Positions 7,660-14,369 of a stretch of DNA of 16,381 bases are shown one piece after another (the first letter of the stretch is position 1; each line of letters starts with the position of its first letter). A program made the position numbers and the translations under genes. Below the pieces are notes generated by a model. That model was not told the DNA's origin. It was given only the letters and a program-made list of their open reading frames with translations, and did no database searches. Location: NCBI GenBank assembly GCA_002424865.1, contig DILC01000079.1, forward strand, positions 1 to 16,381. Direction: 5' to 3'. The stretch is from Rhodocyclaceae bacterium UBA5602 (lineage in GTDB: Bacteria > Pseudomonadota > Gammaproteobacteria > Burkholderiales > Rhodocyclaceae).

Positions 7660-7668
7660 GGAGCCAGC

Positions 7669-8898
7669 ATGAGCACGTCTTTTATTAAAGTCCCCGCACA
7701 AGGCCAAAAAATCATTCCCGGCCAAGCCATTCCAGACAATCCGATCATCCCGTTCATTGAAGGTGATGGCATTGGCGTAGATATCACCCCAGTCATGCAA
7801 AAAGTCGTTGATGCCGCCGTACAAAAAGCTTACGCTGGCAAACGCAAAATCTCGTGGATGGAAGTTTATGCAGGCGAAAAAGCCACGCGCGTATATGGTT
7901 CTGATGTTTGGCTGCCAGAAGAAACCATTGCGGCTTGCAAAGCATATTCCGTTTCCATCAAAGGCCCATTGACCACGCCCGTAGGCGGCGGCATTCGCTC
8001 GCTCAACGTAGCACTGCGTCAAGAAATGGATCTATTCCAGTGCGTGCGTCCCGTTCGCTATTTCAAAGGCATTCCATCCCCGCTGAAGGACCCATCAAAA
8101 ACCGACATGGTGATCTTCCGTGAAAATACCGAAGACATTTACGCAGGCATTGAATGGCAAGCTGAATCAGCAGAAGCGAAGAAAGTCATCAAATTCCTGC
8201 AAGAGGAAATGGGCGTTACGAAAATTCGCTTTCCTGACACGTCCGGCATCGGCATCAAACCTGTATCACGCGAAGGCTCAGAGCGGCTCATGCGCGCCGC
8301 GATTCAATACGCCATTGCAAACCATCGCAAATCAGTCACCATCGTACACAAAGGCAACATCATGAAGTACACCGAAGGCGGTTTCCGCGACTGGTGCTAT
8401 GGCTTGGCAGCCAAGGAATTCGGAGGTGTCGAAATTGATGGCGGCCCCTGGCTAAAGCTCCCCAATGGCATCATCATCAAAGACGCCATTGCCGATGCCT
8501 TCTTGCAGCAAATCCTGCTACGCCCGGCTGAATACGACGTGATCGCCTGCTGCAACCTCAATGGCGACTACATCTCAGACGCACTCGCCGCACAAGTAGG
8601 TGGTATCGGCATTGCGCCAGGAGCAAATATCTCCAACGATTATGCTGTATTTGAAGCAACCCACGGCACAGCGCCAAAATATGCAGGAAAAGACTACGTA
8701 AATCCTGGCTCGCTTATCCTCTCAGCCGAAATGATGTTACGTCACCTGGGGTGGATCGAAGCTGCGGATCTCATCATTCACTCCATGGAAGCCGCTATCG
8801 GTGACAAGGTTGTTACTTATGACTTCGCGCGCTTGATGGAAGGCGCCACCGAAGTGAAATGCTCTGCTTTTGGCCAAGCCATGATTGACCGCATGTAA
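7669..8898 (+). CDS. icd: NADP-dependent isocitrate dehydrogenase
   Basis: TCA-cycle enzyme oxidising isocitrate to 2-oxoglutarate and CO2 with NADP, in the cytosol. The 409-residue protein matches the E. coli Icd type. Substrate-binding GGGIRSLNVALRQE is at about 106-119, and S111 equals the serine AceK phosphorylates in E. coli (Ser113). Metal and substrate residues are in NLNGDYISDALAAQ (296-309). NADP preference is indicated by K337 and Y338 in HGTAPKYAGKD, with Y384 and R388 later; these correspond to the E. coli NADP-discriminating residues. Ribosome-binding site GGAG is 5 bases before the ATG. Its product competes for isocitrate with AceA, encoded 4 kb downstream. aceK is not in the window, so phospho-control is possible but unproven. 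Confidence 0.98.
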   Translation: MSTSFIKVPAQGQKIIPGQAIPDNPIIPFIEGDGIGVDITPVMQKVVDAAVQKAYAGKRKISWMEVYAGEKATRVYGSDVWLPEETIAACKAYSVSIKGPLTTPVGGGIRSLNVALRQEMDLFQCVRPVRYFKGIPSPLKDPSKTDMVIFRENTEDIYAGIEWQAESAEAKKVIKFLQEEMGVTKIRFPDTSGIGIKPVSREGSERLMRAAIQYAIANHRKSVTIVHKGNIMKYTEGGFRDWCYGLAAKEFGGVEIDGGPWLKLPNGIIIKDAIADAFLQQILLRPAEYDVIACCNLNGDYISDALAAQVGGIGIAPGANISNDYAVFEATHGTAPKYAGKDYVNPGSLILSAEMMLRHLGWIEAADLIIHSMEAAIGDKVVTYDFARLMEGATEVKCSAFGQAMIDRM

Positions 8899-9214
8899 TC
8901 TGCGCCAAATAACACGAAAGCAATCGGGATAGGAGCGGTCATTTTATCTGCCCCCCTCCCACACCATCCGATGCGGATCCGCATCGGATGGTTCGAGAAG
9001 TTGAGATCATGAGAATCGGGGTACACCGAGTTTGTCAAAGCAAGGCAATGGTGAGTACCCGCTGAAGGCCTCCCGCGCTATCTCGCCACCAGCATCGGGA
9101 ATTGCACGCCACACGTTTGCCACGCGCTCGGCTGCGCCCAGGTTGATTAGTTTCCGGGGGGGGGGGATTACCGACCCGCTCCCACAAGAGTTCGCCCGGC
9201 ATGGGCGCACAAGA
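8899..9214. other. GC-rich gene-poor patch after icd, probable mobile-element or gene remnant
   Basis: No intact gene is recognisable. By hand count 8941-9240 is about 59 percent G+C, clearly above the AT-rich flank at 9252-9377. It holds a C-rich run (8951-8960), a 30-base perfect palindrome (8963-8992) and an 11-G run (9156-9166). Two overlapping minus-strand reading frames meet at the G run, the inner one including NLGAAERVANVWRAIPDAGG. I cannot assign these peptides. A palindromic stem flanked on the minus strand by GTGTGGGAGGGG recalls the stem-loop near the 3' end of some group II intron or reverse-transcriptase elements. The perfect palindrome lacks the loop and bulge of a real domain V, so that is only a suggestion. 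Confidence 0.4.
8963..8992. repeat. 30-base perfect palindrome
   Basis: The sequence ACCATCCGATGCGGA followed immediately by its exact reverse complement, centred on a GGATCC site, is self-complementary over all 30 bases with no loop. It lies 65 bases after the icd stop, without a T tract, so it is not a standard terminator. Confidence 0.9.
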
Positions 9215-9251
9215 AAAAGCCCACCCCTGATTCACTCAGGAGTGGGCTTTT
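9215..9251 (-). terminator. Rho-independent terminator between icd and cspA
   Basis: AAAAGCCCAC (9215-9224) pairs with GTGGGCTTTT (9242-9251). After one mismatch CCTGA pairs with TCAGG around a TTCAC loop, giving about 15 paired positions. The minus strand carries five U residues, fitting termination of cspA 127 bases past its stop. The plus strand has four, so it may also stop icd transcripts. Confidence 0.7.
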
Positions 9252-9328
9252 AAATATTGAAGGAATAAGTTTTAAAAGATCCAGAATATCGAAATATCTA
9301 GAATCTAAACAAAAATCCAACAATATTT

Positions 9329-9357
9329 AGCTGCGACTGCATTTAACTAGCGCAGCT
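9329..9357 (-). repeat. Inverted repeat in the cspA 3' region
   Basis: AGCTGCG (9329-9335) and CGCAGCT (9351-9357) make a perfect 7-bp stem with a 15-base loop, 21 bases past the cspA stop. It has no adjacent U tract, so it may stabilise the mRNA end rather than terminate transcription. The rest of 9252-9377 is AT-rich and shows nothing else. Confidence 0.4.
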
Positions 9358-9377
9358 TGTATCTTAAACAACGCTAT

Positions 9378-9581
9378 TTAAGCGCGTTGAATGTTCGAAG
9401 CTTGCTTGCCCTTAGGGCCTTGCACCACGTCGAAAGATACTTTGTCACCTTCTTTCAGTGACTTGAATCCTGCCATGTTGATGGCGGAGAAATGTGCGAA
9501 AAGGTCTTCGCTGCCATCATCAGGGGTGATAAAGCCAAAACCTTTGGCATCGTTGAACCACTTAACTGTACCAGTTGCCAT
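9378..9581 (-). CDS. cspA: Cold-shock domain protein, CspA family
   Basis: Small single-strand nucleic-acid binding protein, acting as an RNA chaperone or antiterminator in this family. The 67-residue product is one complete cold-shock domain. It has the N-terminal MATGTVKWFNDAKGFGFI with RNP1 (KGFGFI, 13-18), RNP2 (DLFAHF, 26-31), and a C-terminal GPKGKQASNIQ. It has the size of the usual betaproteobacterial CspA. Paralogue identity (cspA, cspC, cspE) cannot be decided from sequence alone. The ribosome-binding site AAGGA (complement of 9590-9594) is 8 bases before the ATG. It is preceded by a leader of roughly 86 bases with a strong GC palindrome, and is divergent from clpS. Confidence 0.96.
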   Translation of the reverse strand: MATGTVKWFNDAKGFGFITPDDGSEDLFAHFSAINMAGFKSLKEGDKVSFDVVQGPKGKQASNIQRA

Positions 9582-9646
9582 GTAACTATTCCTTAATCAA
9601 AAACGAACAAATCGGCCACCGCTGCGGGCTACAAGAGGAAACCGCA

Positions 9647-9658
9647 CCCCGGCCGGGG
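9647..9658 (-). promoter_or_regulatory. GC palindrome in the cspA leader
   Basis: CCCCGGCCGGGG is a 12-base perfect palindrome lying 66-77 bases before the cspA start, near the predicted 5' end of the mRNA. In an otherwise AT-rich spacer it stands out as a likely structured element of the leader. It is unlike the E. coli cold box by eye. Confidence 0.4.
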
Positions 9659-9674
9659 CATGCTTAACACTTAC

Positions 9675-9703
9675 ATTTAAAAGAAGCAAAGAATAGTCTT
9701 CAA
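9675..9703 (-). promoter_or_regulatory. Candidate cspA promoter
   Basis: On the minus strand TTGAAG (complement of 9698-9703), a 17-base spacer and TTAAAT (complement of 9675-9680) predict a start near 9668 and a leader of about 86 bases. Between this and clpS (9704-9888) I see AT-rich sequence with no gene. Confidence 0.45.
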
Positions 9704-9888
9704 TCCCAAAACAGCTCATTGATAATAATAAGCTGCCAGAATCCCTAACTGCCCTGAGCAGAATATAAGCTAAACACGGTCTGCGTTTTACCCACTAAGT
9801 TGCCTTACGTCAACAACTATTTTTATTGCACTGCAATGACTTATGCTTCATTCTATATATCCGGAAAAAGATTAACACTCGACAAGCA

Positions 9889-9918
9889 TTGAATTAGCCT
9901 ATTTATTCCCCATATAAA
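9889..9918 (+). promoter_or_regulatory. Candidate upstream clpS promoter (P1)
   Basis: TTGAAT (9889-9894), an 18-base spacer and TATAAA (9913-9918) form a plausible sigma-70 promoter. The start would fall near 9925, with a leader of about 45 bases. Confidence 0.45.
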
Positions 9919-9935
9919 CCTTACTTTTCGTGGAA

Positions 9936-9963
9936 TTGAAAGGTTAAAAATTAACATTAGAAT
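9936..9963 (+). promoter_or_regulatory. Candidate proximal clpS promoter (P2) with spacer palindrome
   Basis: TTGAAA (9936-9941, 5 of 6), a 16-base spacer and TAGAAT (9958-9963, 5 of 6) predict a start at about 9970, the first base of the clpS ATG. The spacer is almost filled by the inverted repeat GTTAA-AAA-TTAAC (9943-9955). A leaderless transcript would fit the lack of a ribosome-binding site. Confidence 0.45.
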
Positions 9964-9969
9964 GCAATC

Positions 9970-10290
9970 ATGGTTACCCGTAAAGAAAATGGCACAGGAG
10001 GCGATGCCGTACTAGCCCCCCAAAAAAGCAAAGCAGGCCTCCCACCCATGTTTAAGGTCATGTTGCTGAATGATGATTTCACGCCAATGGATTTTGTTGT
10101 TTTAGTGCTAGAAAAGTTTTTCAATCTTTCCCGCGAACGGGCAATGCAGGTTATGCTGAAAGTGCATCGGGAAGGCAAAGGGGTTTGCGGCATCTATCCT
10201 CTGGATATCGCTGCCACAAAAGTTGAAATGGTTAGTGCATTTGCACGGCAACACCAGCATCCGCTGGCCTGCGTTATGGAGGAAAACTGA
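9970..10290 (+). CDS. clpS: ATP-dependent Clp protease adaptor protein ClpS
   Basis: Adaptor that recognises N-degron proteins (N-terminal Phe, Leu, Tyr, Trp) and delivers them to ClpAP. At 106 residues it has the same length and numbering as E. coli ClpS. The N-degron pocket residues N34, D35, T38, M40 and H66 lie in LLNDDFTPMDFVV and LKVHREGKGVCGIY. A flexible N-terminal tail of about 25 residues, needed in E. coli to act on ClpA, is present. The gene overlaps clpA by one base in a TGATG junction, so the two are probably translationally coupled. No Shine-Dalgarno sequence precedes the ATG; see the proximal promoter entry. No other suitable start gives the conserved N-terminus. Confidence 0.97.
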   Translation: MVTRKENGTGGDAVLAPQKSKAGLPPMFKVMLLNDDFTPMDFVVLVLEKFFNLSRERAMQVMLKVHREGKGVCGIYPLDIAATKVEMVSAFARQHQHPLACVMEEN

Positions 10291-12566
10291 TGATCGCCCA
10301 AGAACTTGAAGTCAGCCTGCACATGGCTTTTGTGGATGCACGCCAAAAACGCCACGAATTCATTACAGTCGAGCACTTGCTGCTAACGCTTTTGGACAAC
10401 CCCTCGGCTGCGGAAGTTTTACGCGCCTGCGCCGTTGATATGGATGCCCTGCGCAAAGAGCTCTCTACGTTCATCAATGACCACACACCCATGGTGAATG
10501 GCACGGATGAAATTGACACTCAGCCTACCCTTGGCTTTCAGCGTGTCATTCAGCGCGCCATTTTGCACGTACAGTCATCCGGTAAAAAAGAAGTGACCGG
10601 CGCCAATGTGTTAGTGGCTATTTTTGGTGAAAAAGACTCCCATGCCGTCTACTTCCTGCAACGGCAAAATATTTCACGCCTTGACGTTGTGAATTTCATT
10701 TCCCACGGAATTGCCAAAGTTCCTCCCTCACAAAACAAAGAAGAAACCGCAGAAACAGAAGCTGAATCCCAAGAAAAATCCGGGGCACTTGAGAGTTTTG
10801 CGCAAAATCTGAATCAACAAGCATTGGCGGGGAAAATTGATCCGCTCATTGGCCGGGACAAAGAGCTCGAACGCGTCATACAAACGCTATGCCGCAGAAG
10901 AAAAAACAATCCACTTCTGGTCGGTGAAGCTGGCGTCGGAAAAACAGCCATCGCTGAAGGTTTAGCGCGGAAAATTATCGAAGGACAAGTGCCGGATATT
11001 CTGGCCAATGCCGTTGTTTACTCACTGGACATGGGTTCGTTGTTGGCAGGAACAAAATATCGCGGAGATTTTGAGCAGCGCTTAAAAGCCGTTCTAAAAC
11101 AGCTGTCTGAAACACCGCATTCCATTTTATTCATTGATGAAATTCATACGCTCATAGGTGCTGGCGCGGCTTCCGGTGGTACGTTGGATGCATCCAACCT
11201 CCTCAAGCCGGCGCTATCTTCTGGAGCACTCAAATGTATTGGCGCAACAACCTACGCTGAATATCGTGGCGTATTTGAAAAGGATCACGCACTTTCCCGG
11301 CGGTTCCAAAAAGTGGATGTTAATGAGCCATCGGTAGATGAAACAGTAGCCATTCTGCGTGGCCTGAAATCCCGATTTGAAGAACACCACAGCGTTAAAT
11401 ACTCTGCTGCCGCGATTTCCAGCGCGGCTGAACTCGCTGCCAAGTACATCAATGACCGTCATTTACCTGATAAAGCCATTGATGTCATTGATGAAGCGGG
11501 GGCTGCGCAAAGAATACTGCCTAAATCCAAACAGAAGAAGATGATTGGAAAAACGGAAATCGAAGAGATTGTCGCCAAAATTGCACGCATTCCACCCAAG
11601 CATGTTTCATCTGATGACCGCTCTGCGCTAAAAAATCTGGATCGCGACCTGATGAATATGGTCTACGGTCAAAACCCCGCGATTGAAGCGTTGGTTAAAG
11701 CCATCAAAATGTCACGCTCGGGTCTTGGTGACCCACAAAAGCCTATTGGTAGCTTTTTATTCTCCGGCCCGACGGGTGTAGGGAAAACAGAGGTAGCCCG
11801 ACAACTTGCCTATTGCCTGGGCATTGACCTGATTCGTTTTGACATGTCTGAATATATGGAGCGCCATGCTGTCAGCCGGTTGATTGGCGCGCCGCCAGGG
11901 TATGTCGGATTCGATCAGGGCGGACTGCTTACCGAGGCCATTACCAAAAAACCTCATGCTGTACTCTTGCTGGACGAGATCGAAAAAGCGCACCCTGAGA
12001 TTTTCAATATCCTGCTGCAAGTGATGGATCACGGTTCATTAACTGACAATAATGGCCGTAAAGCGGATTTTCGTAATGTAATTATCATAATGACCACCAA
12101 TGCCGGCGCTGAAGCGCTGCAAAAAACCAACATCGGTTTTACGCAAAATAAAGCCCAAGGCGATGAAATGGTCGATATCAAACGCCTATTTACGCCAGAA
12201 TTCCGCAACCGTCTCGATGCCATCATCTCCTTTCGCTCCTTGGATGCCAAAATCATCCTGCGCGTGGTGGATAAGTTCCTCATGCAACTGGAAGGCCAGC
12301 TCCACGAGAAAAAAGTCGAAGTTATTTTCACCGATGCCCTGCGTGCATGGCTGGGTGAAAAAGGCTTTGATCCCCTCATGGGCGCGCGGCCGATGGCACG
12401 CTTGATTCAAGACACAATTCGTTCTGCGCTGGCCGACGAATTACTTTTCGGGCGACTTGTGCATGGTGGCCGCGTTGTCATCGACCTGGATGAGACTGAA
12501 AAGGTAACACTCACCTTCGAGGATGCTGCCTCACATCCGCCGATAGCTTCGTCTACTGTCAATTAA
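10290..12566 (+). CDS. clpA: ATP-dependent Clp protease ATP-binding subunit ClpA
   Basis: Hexameric AAA+ unfoldase that feeds substrates to ClpP. The 758-residue protein equals the E. coli length. The N-domain (about 1-145) binds ClpS. AAA module 1 has Walker A GEAGVGKT (212-219) and Walker B LFIDE (280-284). AAA module 2 has Walker A GPTGVGKT (493-500) and Walker B LLLDE (559-563), with RPMARLIQ in the sensor-2 region (about 700-707). The ClpP-docking loop reads IGF (615-617), whereas E. coli ClpA has IGL. ClpX uses IGF, so docking should be retained. A GGAGG ribosome-binding site (10278-10282) lies in the end of clpS. clpP is elsewhere. A strong terminator follows. Confidence 0.98.
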   Translation: MIAQELEVSLHMAFVDARQKRHEFITVEHLLLTLLDNPSAAEVLRACAVDMDALRKELSTFINDHTPMVNGTDEIDTQPTLGFQRVIQRAILHVQSSGKKEVTGANVLVAIFGEKDSHAVYFLQRQNISRLDVVNFISHGIAKVPPSQNKEETAETEAESQEKSGALESFAQNLNQQALAGKIDPLIGRDKELERVIQTLCRRRKNNPLLVGEAGVGKTAIAEGLARKIIEGQVPDILANAVVYSLDMGSLLAGTKYRGDFEQRLKAVLKQLSETPHSILFIDEIHTLIGAGAASGGTLDASNLLKPALSSGALKCIGATTYAEYRGVFEKDHALSRRFQKVDVNEPSVDETVAILRGLKSRFEEHHSVKYSAAAISSAAELAAKYINDRHLPDKAIDVIDEAGAAQRILPKSKQKKMIGKTEIEEIVAKIARIPPKHVSSDDRSALKNLDRDLMNMVYGQNPAIEALVKAIKMSRSGLGDPQKPIGSFLFSGPTGVGKTEVARQLAYCLGIDLIRFDMSEYMERHAVSRLIGAPPGYVGFDQGGLLTEAITKKPHAVLLLDEIEKAHPEIFNILLQVMDHGSLTDNNGRKADFRNVIIIMTTNAGAEALQKTNIGFTQNKAQGDEMVDIKRLFTPEFRNRLDAIISFRSLDAKIILRVVDKFLMQLEGQLHEKKVEVIFTDALRAWLGEKGFDPLMGARPMARLIQDTIRSALADELLFGRLVHGGRVVIDLDETEKVTLTFEDAASHPPIASSTVN

Positions 12567-12588
12567 TGTATTGATTTGAGTTAGTTTA

Positions 12589-12621
12589 AAAAAGTCGGCG
12601 TCTCACCAGCGCCGACTTTTT
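12589..12621 (+). terminator. Terminator of clpS-clpA, containing intergenic repeat copy C
   Basis: AAAAAGTCGGCG (12589-12600) pairs perfectly over 12 bp with CGCCGACTTTTT (12610-12621) around a 9-base loop, 22 bases past the clpA stop. Bases 12595-12622 are a copy of the repeat also found at 7496 and 16044. It shares 22 consecutive bases with the latter, including the loop. Confidence 0.9.
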
Positions 12622-12888
12622 CTCGTCCTTTTGCTTGCGCATCTTGGCAAACAGAGAGAACTCAGGCTCATTGCATTTCTCCGCATCGCACCCTGTTCAC
12701 TTATTCATACCCTGGCCTGGACTGAAAGGCCATTAAGCTAGCGAGGCATTGCGTGCGCTGCCCCAAAGAATGAGCGATTCGATTCTATTGTGTCTGCATT
12801 CGCCCCGGCCTCGCACAGCCCTTTTTAGTTACTTTTGAGAAGGTTCATCAATAGCTAAAAAATATTCCTCATCTCTTATATAAGACAT
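12622..12888. other. Spacer between clpA and aceA without a recognisable gene
   Basis: I see no credible open reading frame, tRNA or mobile element here. The only structure is a 6-bp hairpin TGGCCT/AGGCCA (12713-12732, 8-base loop) without a T tract. The right end becomes strongly AT-rich as it approaches the aceA promoter. Confidence 0.5.
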
Positions 12889-12917
12889 TTGACATATAAT
12901 AATTCTTATTAGAGAAT
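12889..12917 (+). promoter_or_regulatory. Candidate aceA promoter
   Basis: A perfect -35 TTGACA (12889-12894), a 17-base spacer and GAGAAT (12912-12917, 4 of 6) lie 45-74 bases before aceA. A perfect TATAAT (12895-12900) directly abuts the TTGACA and could serve as a -10 with a weak -35 at 12872-12877. The inverted repeat ATTCT/AGAAT (12902-12917) overlaps the spacer and could be an operator. No E. coli-type IclR box is evident. Confidence 0.5.
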
Positions 12918-12962
12918 GGGCATGCATTTCTTTTCTATTCCCGCCTATCGAAAGGAATCATC

Positions 12963-14261
12963 GTGACCCATCGCAAAACAGCAGCAGAATCACTCGCCAC
13001 AGACTGGGCAACCAATCCGCGCTGGAGAGGTATCAAGCGCGGCTATGCAGCTGAAGATGTTGTGCGCTTGAGGGGATCCTTCCCTATCGAGTACACCTTG
13101 GCACGTCGTGGAGCAGAAAAACTGTGGGATCTTCTCAACAACCAGCCTTATGTCAATTGCCTGGGTGCTTTAACGGGTGGGCAAGCGATGCAGCAAGTCA
13201 AAGCTGGCGTTAAGGCGATTTATCTCTCCGGCTGGCAAGTGGCGGCAGATAACAACAGCTATGCTGCCATGTACCCTGACCAGTCACTTTATCCTGTGGA
13301 TTCTGTTCCCAAAGTGGCTGAAAGAATTAATAATTCCTTTCGCCGCGCAGATGAAATTCAGTACGCAAAAGGCATAGAAGCAGGCGATAAAGCCTATATT
13401 GATTACTTCGCACCGATTGTTGCTGACGCAGAAGCCGGTTTTGGCGGTGTTTTGAATGCTTTTGAACTCATGAAAGCCATGATCGTTGCCGGTGTCGGCG
13501 GCGTGCATTGGGAAGACCAACTCGCCTCCGTCAAAAAATGCGGGCATATGGGCGGCAAAGTGCTCGTGCCAACCAACGAAGCCGTGCAAAAACTGATCGC
13601 TGCGCGCATGGCCGCTGACGTCTGTGGCGTGCCAACGCTGGTCATTGCACGAACAGATGCTGAAGCTGCGGATCTTTTGACATCCAATTACGATGAAAAT
13701 GACATCGCCTTTTGTACCGGCGAGCGCACCAGCGAAGGCTTTTATAAAACCCGCAAAGGCATTGATCAAGCCATATCACGCGCGATTGCTTACGCACCTT
13801 ATGCCGATTTGGTGTGGTGCGAAACAGGCACGCCTGACCTTAACTTTGCTCGCCAATTTGCGGATGCCGTGCACGCCAAGCACCCAGGAAAAATGCTCGC
13901 TTACAACTGCTCTCCCTCGTTTAACTGGAAGAAAAATCTCGACGATTCAACGATTGCGAAATTTCAGCGTGAATTAGGCGCGATGGGTTATAGATATCAA
14001 TTCATCACCCTCGCTGGCATTCATTCCATGTGGTACAACATGTTCGACCTGGCCCAGGATTACGTTGCACGCGGCATGACAGCTTATGTTGAAAAAGTGC
14101 AAGAACCTGAATTTGCAGCCCGTGATCGGGGTTACAGCTTTGTGTCACACCAGCAGGAAGTGGGTACGGGCTATTTTGATGAGATCACCACAGTCATTCA
14201 AGGCGGCACTTCTTCGGTAACCGCACTCACCGGCTCAACTGAAGAAGATCAATTTCATTAA
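12963..14261 (+). CDS. aceA: Isocitrate lyase
   Basis: First enzyme of the glyoxylate bypass, cleaving isocitrate to glyoxylate and succinate; needed for growth on acetate or fatty acids. The 432-residue product is the short E. coli-type lyase. SGWQVAADNN is at 89-98 and the catalytic signature KKCGHMGGK at 191-199 with active-site C193. VHWEDQ (181-186) is metal-associated. WCETGTPD (285-292) and YNCSPSFNW (314-322) line the active site. The C-terminus SVTALTGSTEEDQFH matches the enteric form. The start codon is GTG at 12963, supported by AAGGA 6-7 bases upstream. It is followed by aceB after 135 bases, so the two may form one operon or have separate promoters. Confidence 0.98.
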   Translation: MTHRKTAAESLATDWATNPRWRGIKRGYAAEDVVRLRGSFPIEYTLARRGAEKLWDLLNNQPYVNCLGALTGGQAMQQVKAGVKAIYLSGWQVAADNNSYAAMYPDQSLYPVDSVPKVAERINNSFRRADEIQYAKGIEAGDKAYIDYFAPIVADAEAGFGGVLNAFELMKAMIVAGVGGVHWEDQLASVKKCGHMGGKVLVPTNEAVQKLIAARMAADVCGVPTLVIARTDAEAADLLTSNYDENDIAFCTGERTSEGFYKTRKGIDQAISRAIAYAPYADLVWCETGTPDLNFARQFADAVHAKHPGKMLAYNCSPSFNWKKNLDDSTIAKFQRELGAMGYRYQFITLAGIHSMWYNMFDLAQDYVARGMTAYVEKVQEPEFAARDRGYSFVSHQQEVGTGYFDEITTVIQGGTSSVTALTGSTEEDQFH

Positions 14262-14268
14262 CCGTACC

Positions 14269-14320
14269 GGCAAGAACACAGACCGAATTTCACAATCCAG
14301 TGCCACCGGGTGTCCTTGCC
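14269..14320 (+). repeat. Long inverted repeat between aceA and aceB
   Basis: GGCAAGAACAC (14269-14279) pairs with GTGTCCTTGCC (14310-14320) with one mismatch, enclosing 30 bases. There is no T tract after it, so it looks like an intercistronic mRNA structure that could set the aceA:aceB ratio rather than a terminator. Confidence 0.45.
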
Positions 14321-14355
14321 AAAATATCTTGCGTTACGATGGAAGCAAGATTCAG

Positions 14356-14369
14356 GTTAAAAATTTAAC
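14356..14369 (+). promoter_or_regulatory. Palindrome upstream of aceB
   Basis: GTTAAA-AA-TTTAAC sits 27 bases before the aceB start codon. With its AGG prefix it closely resembles the palindrome in the clpS proximal promoter (9941-9955). It is a candidate operator; no associated promoter hexamers are clear. Confidence 0.35.

Noticed and set aside
8964..8995. Group II intron domain V called outright
   Set aside because: Domain V needs a terminal loop and a two-base bulge; this stem is a perfect loopless palindrome, so only a loose resemblance is noted.
9032..9253. Plus-strand 73-codon frame in the GC-rich patch
   Set aside because: It runs through the G tract and the terminator hairpin, has no ribosome-binding site and has low-complexity composition.
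12770..12838. 22-codon frame starting MSDSILLCLH in the clpA-aceA spacer
   Set aside because: No ribosome-binding site and no supporting context; it is expected by chance.
13284..13769. 161-codon minus-strand open frame inside aceA
   Set aside because: Antisense shadow of isocitrate lyase with no recognisable domain.
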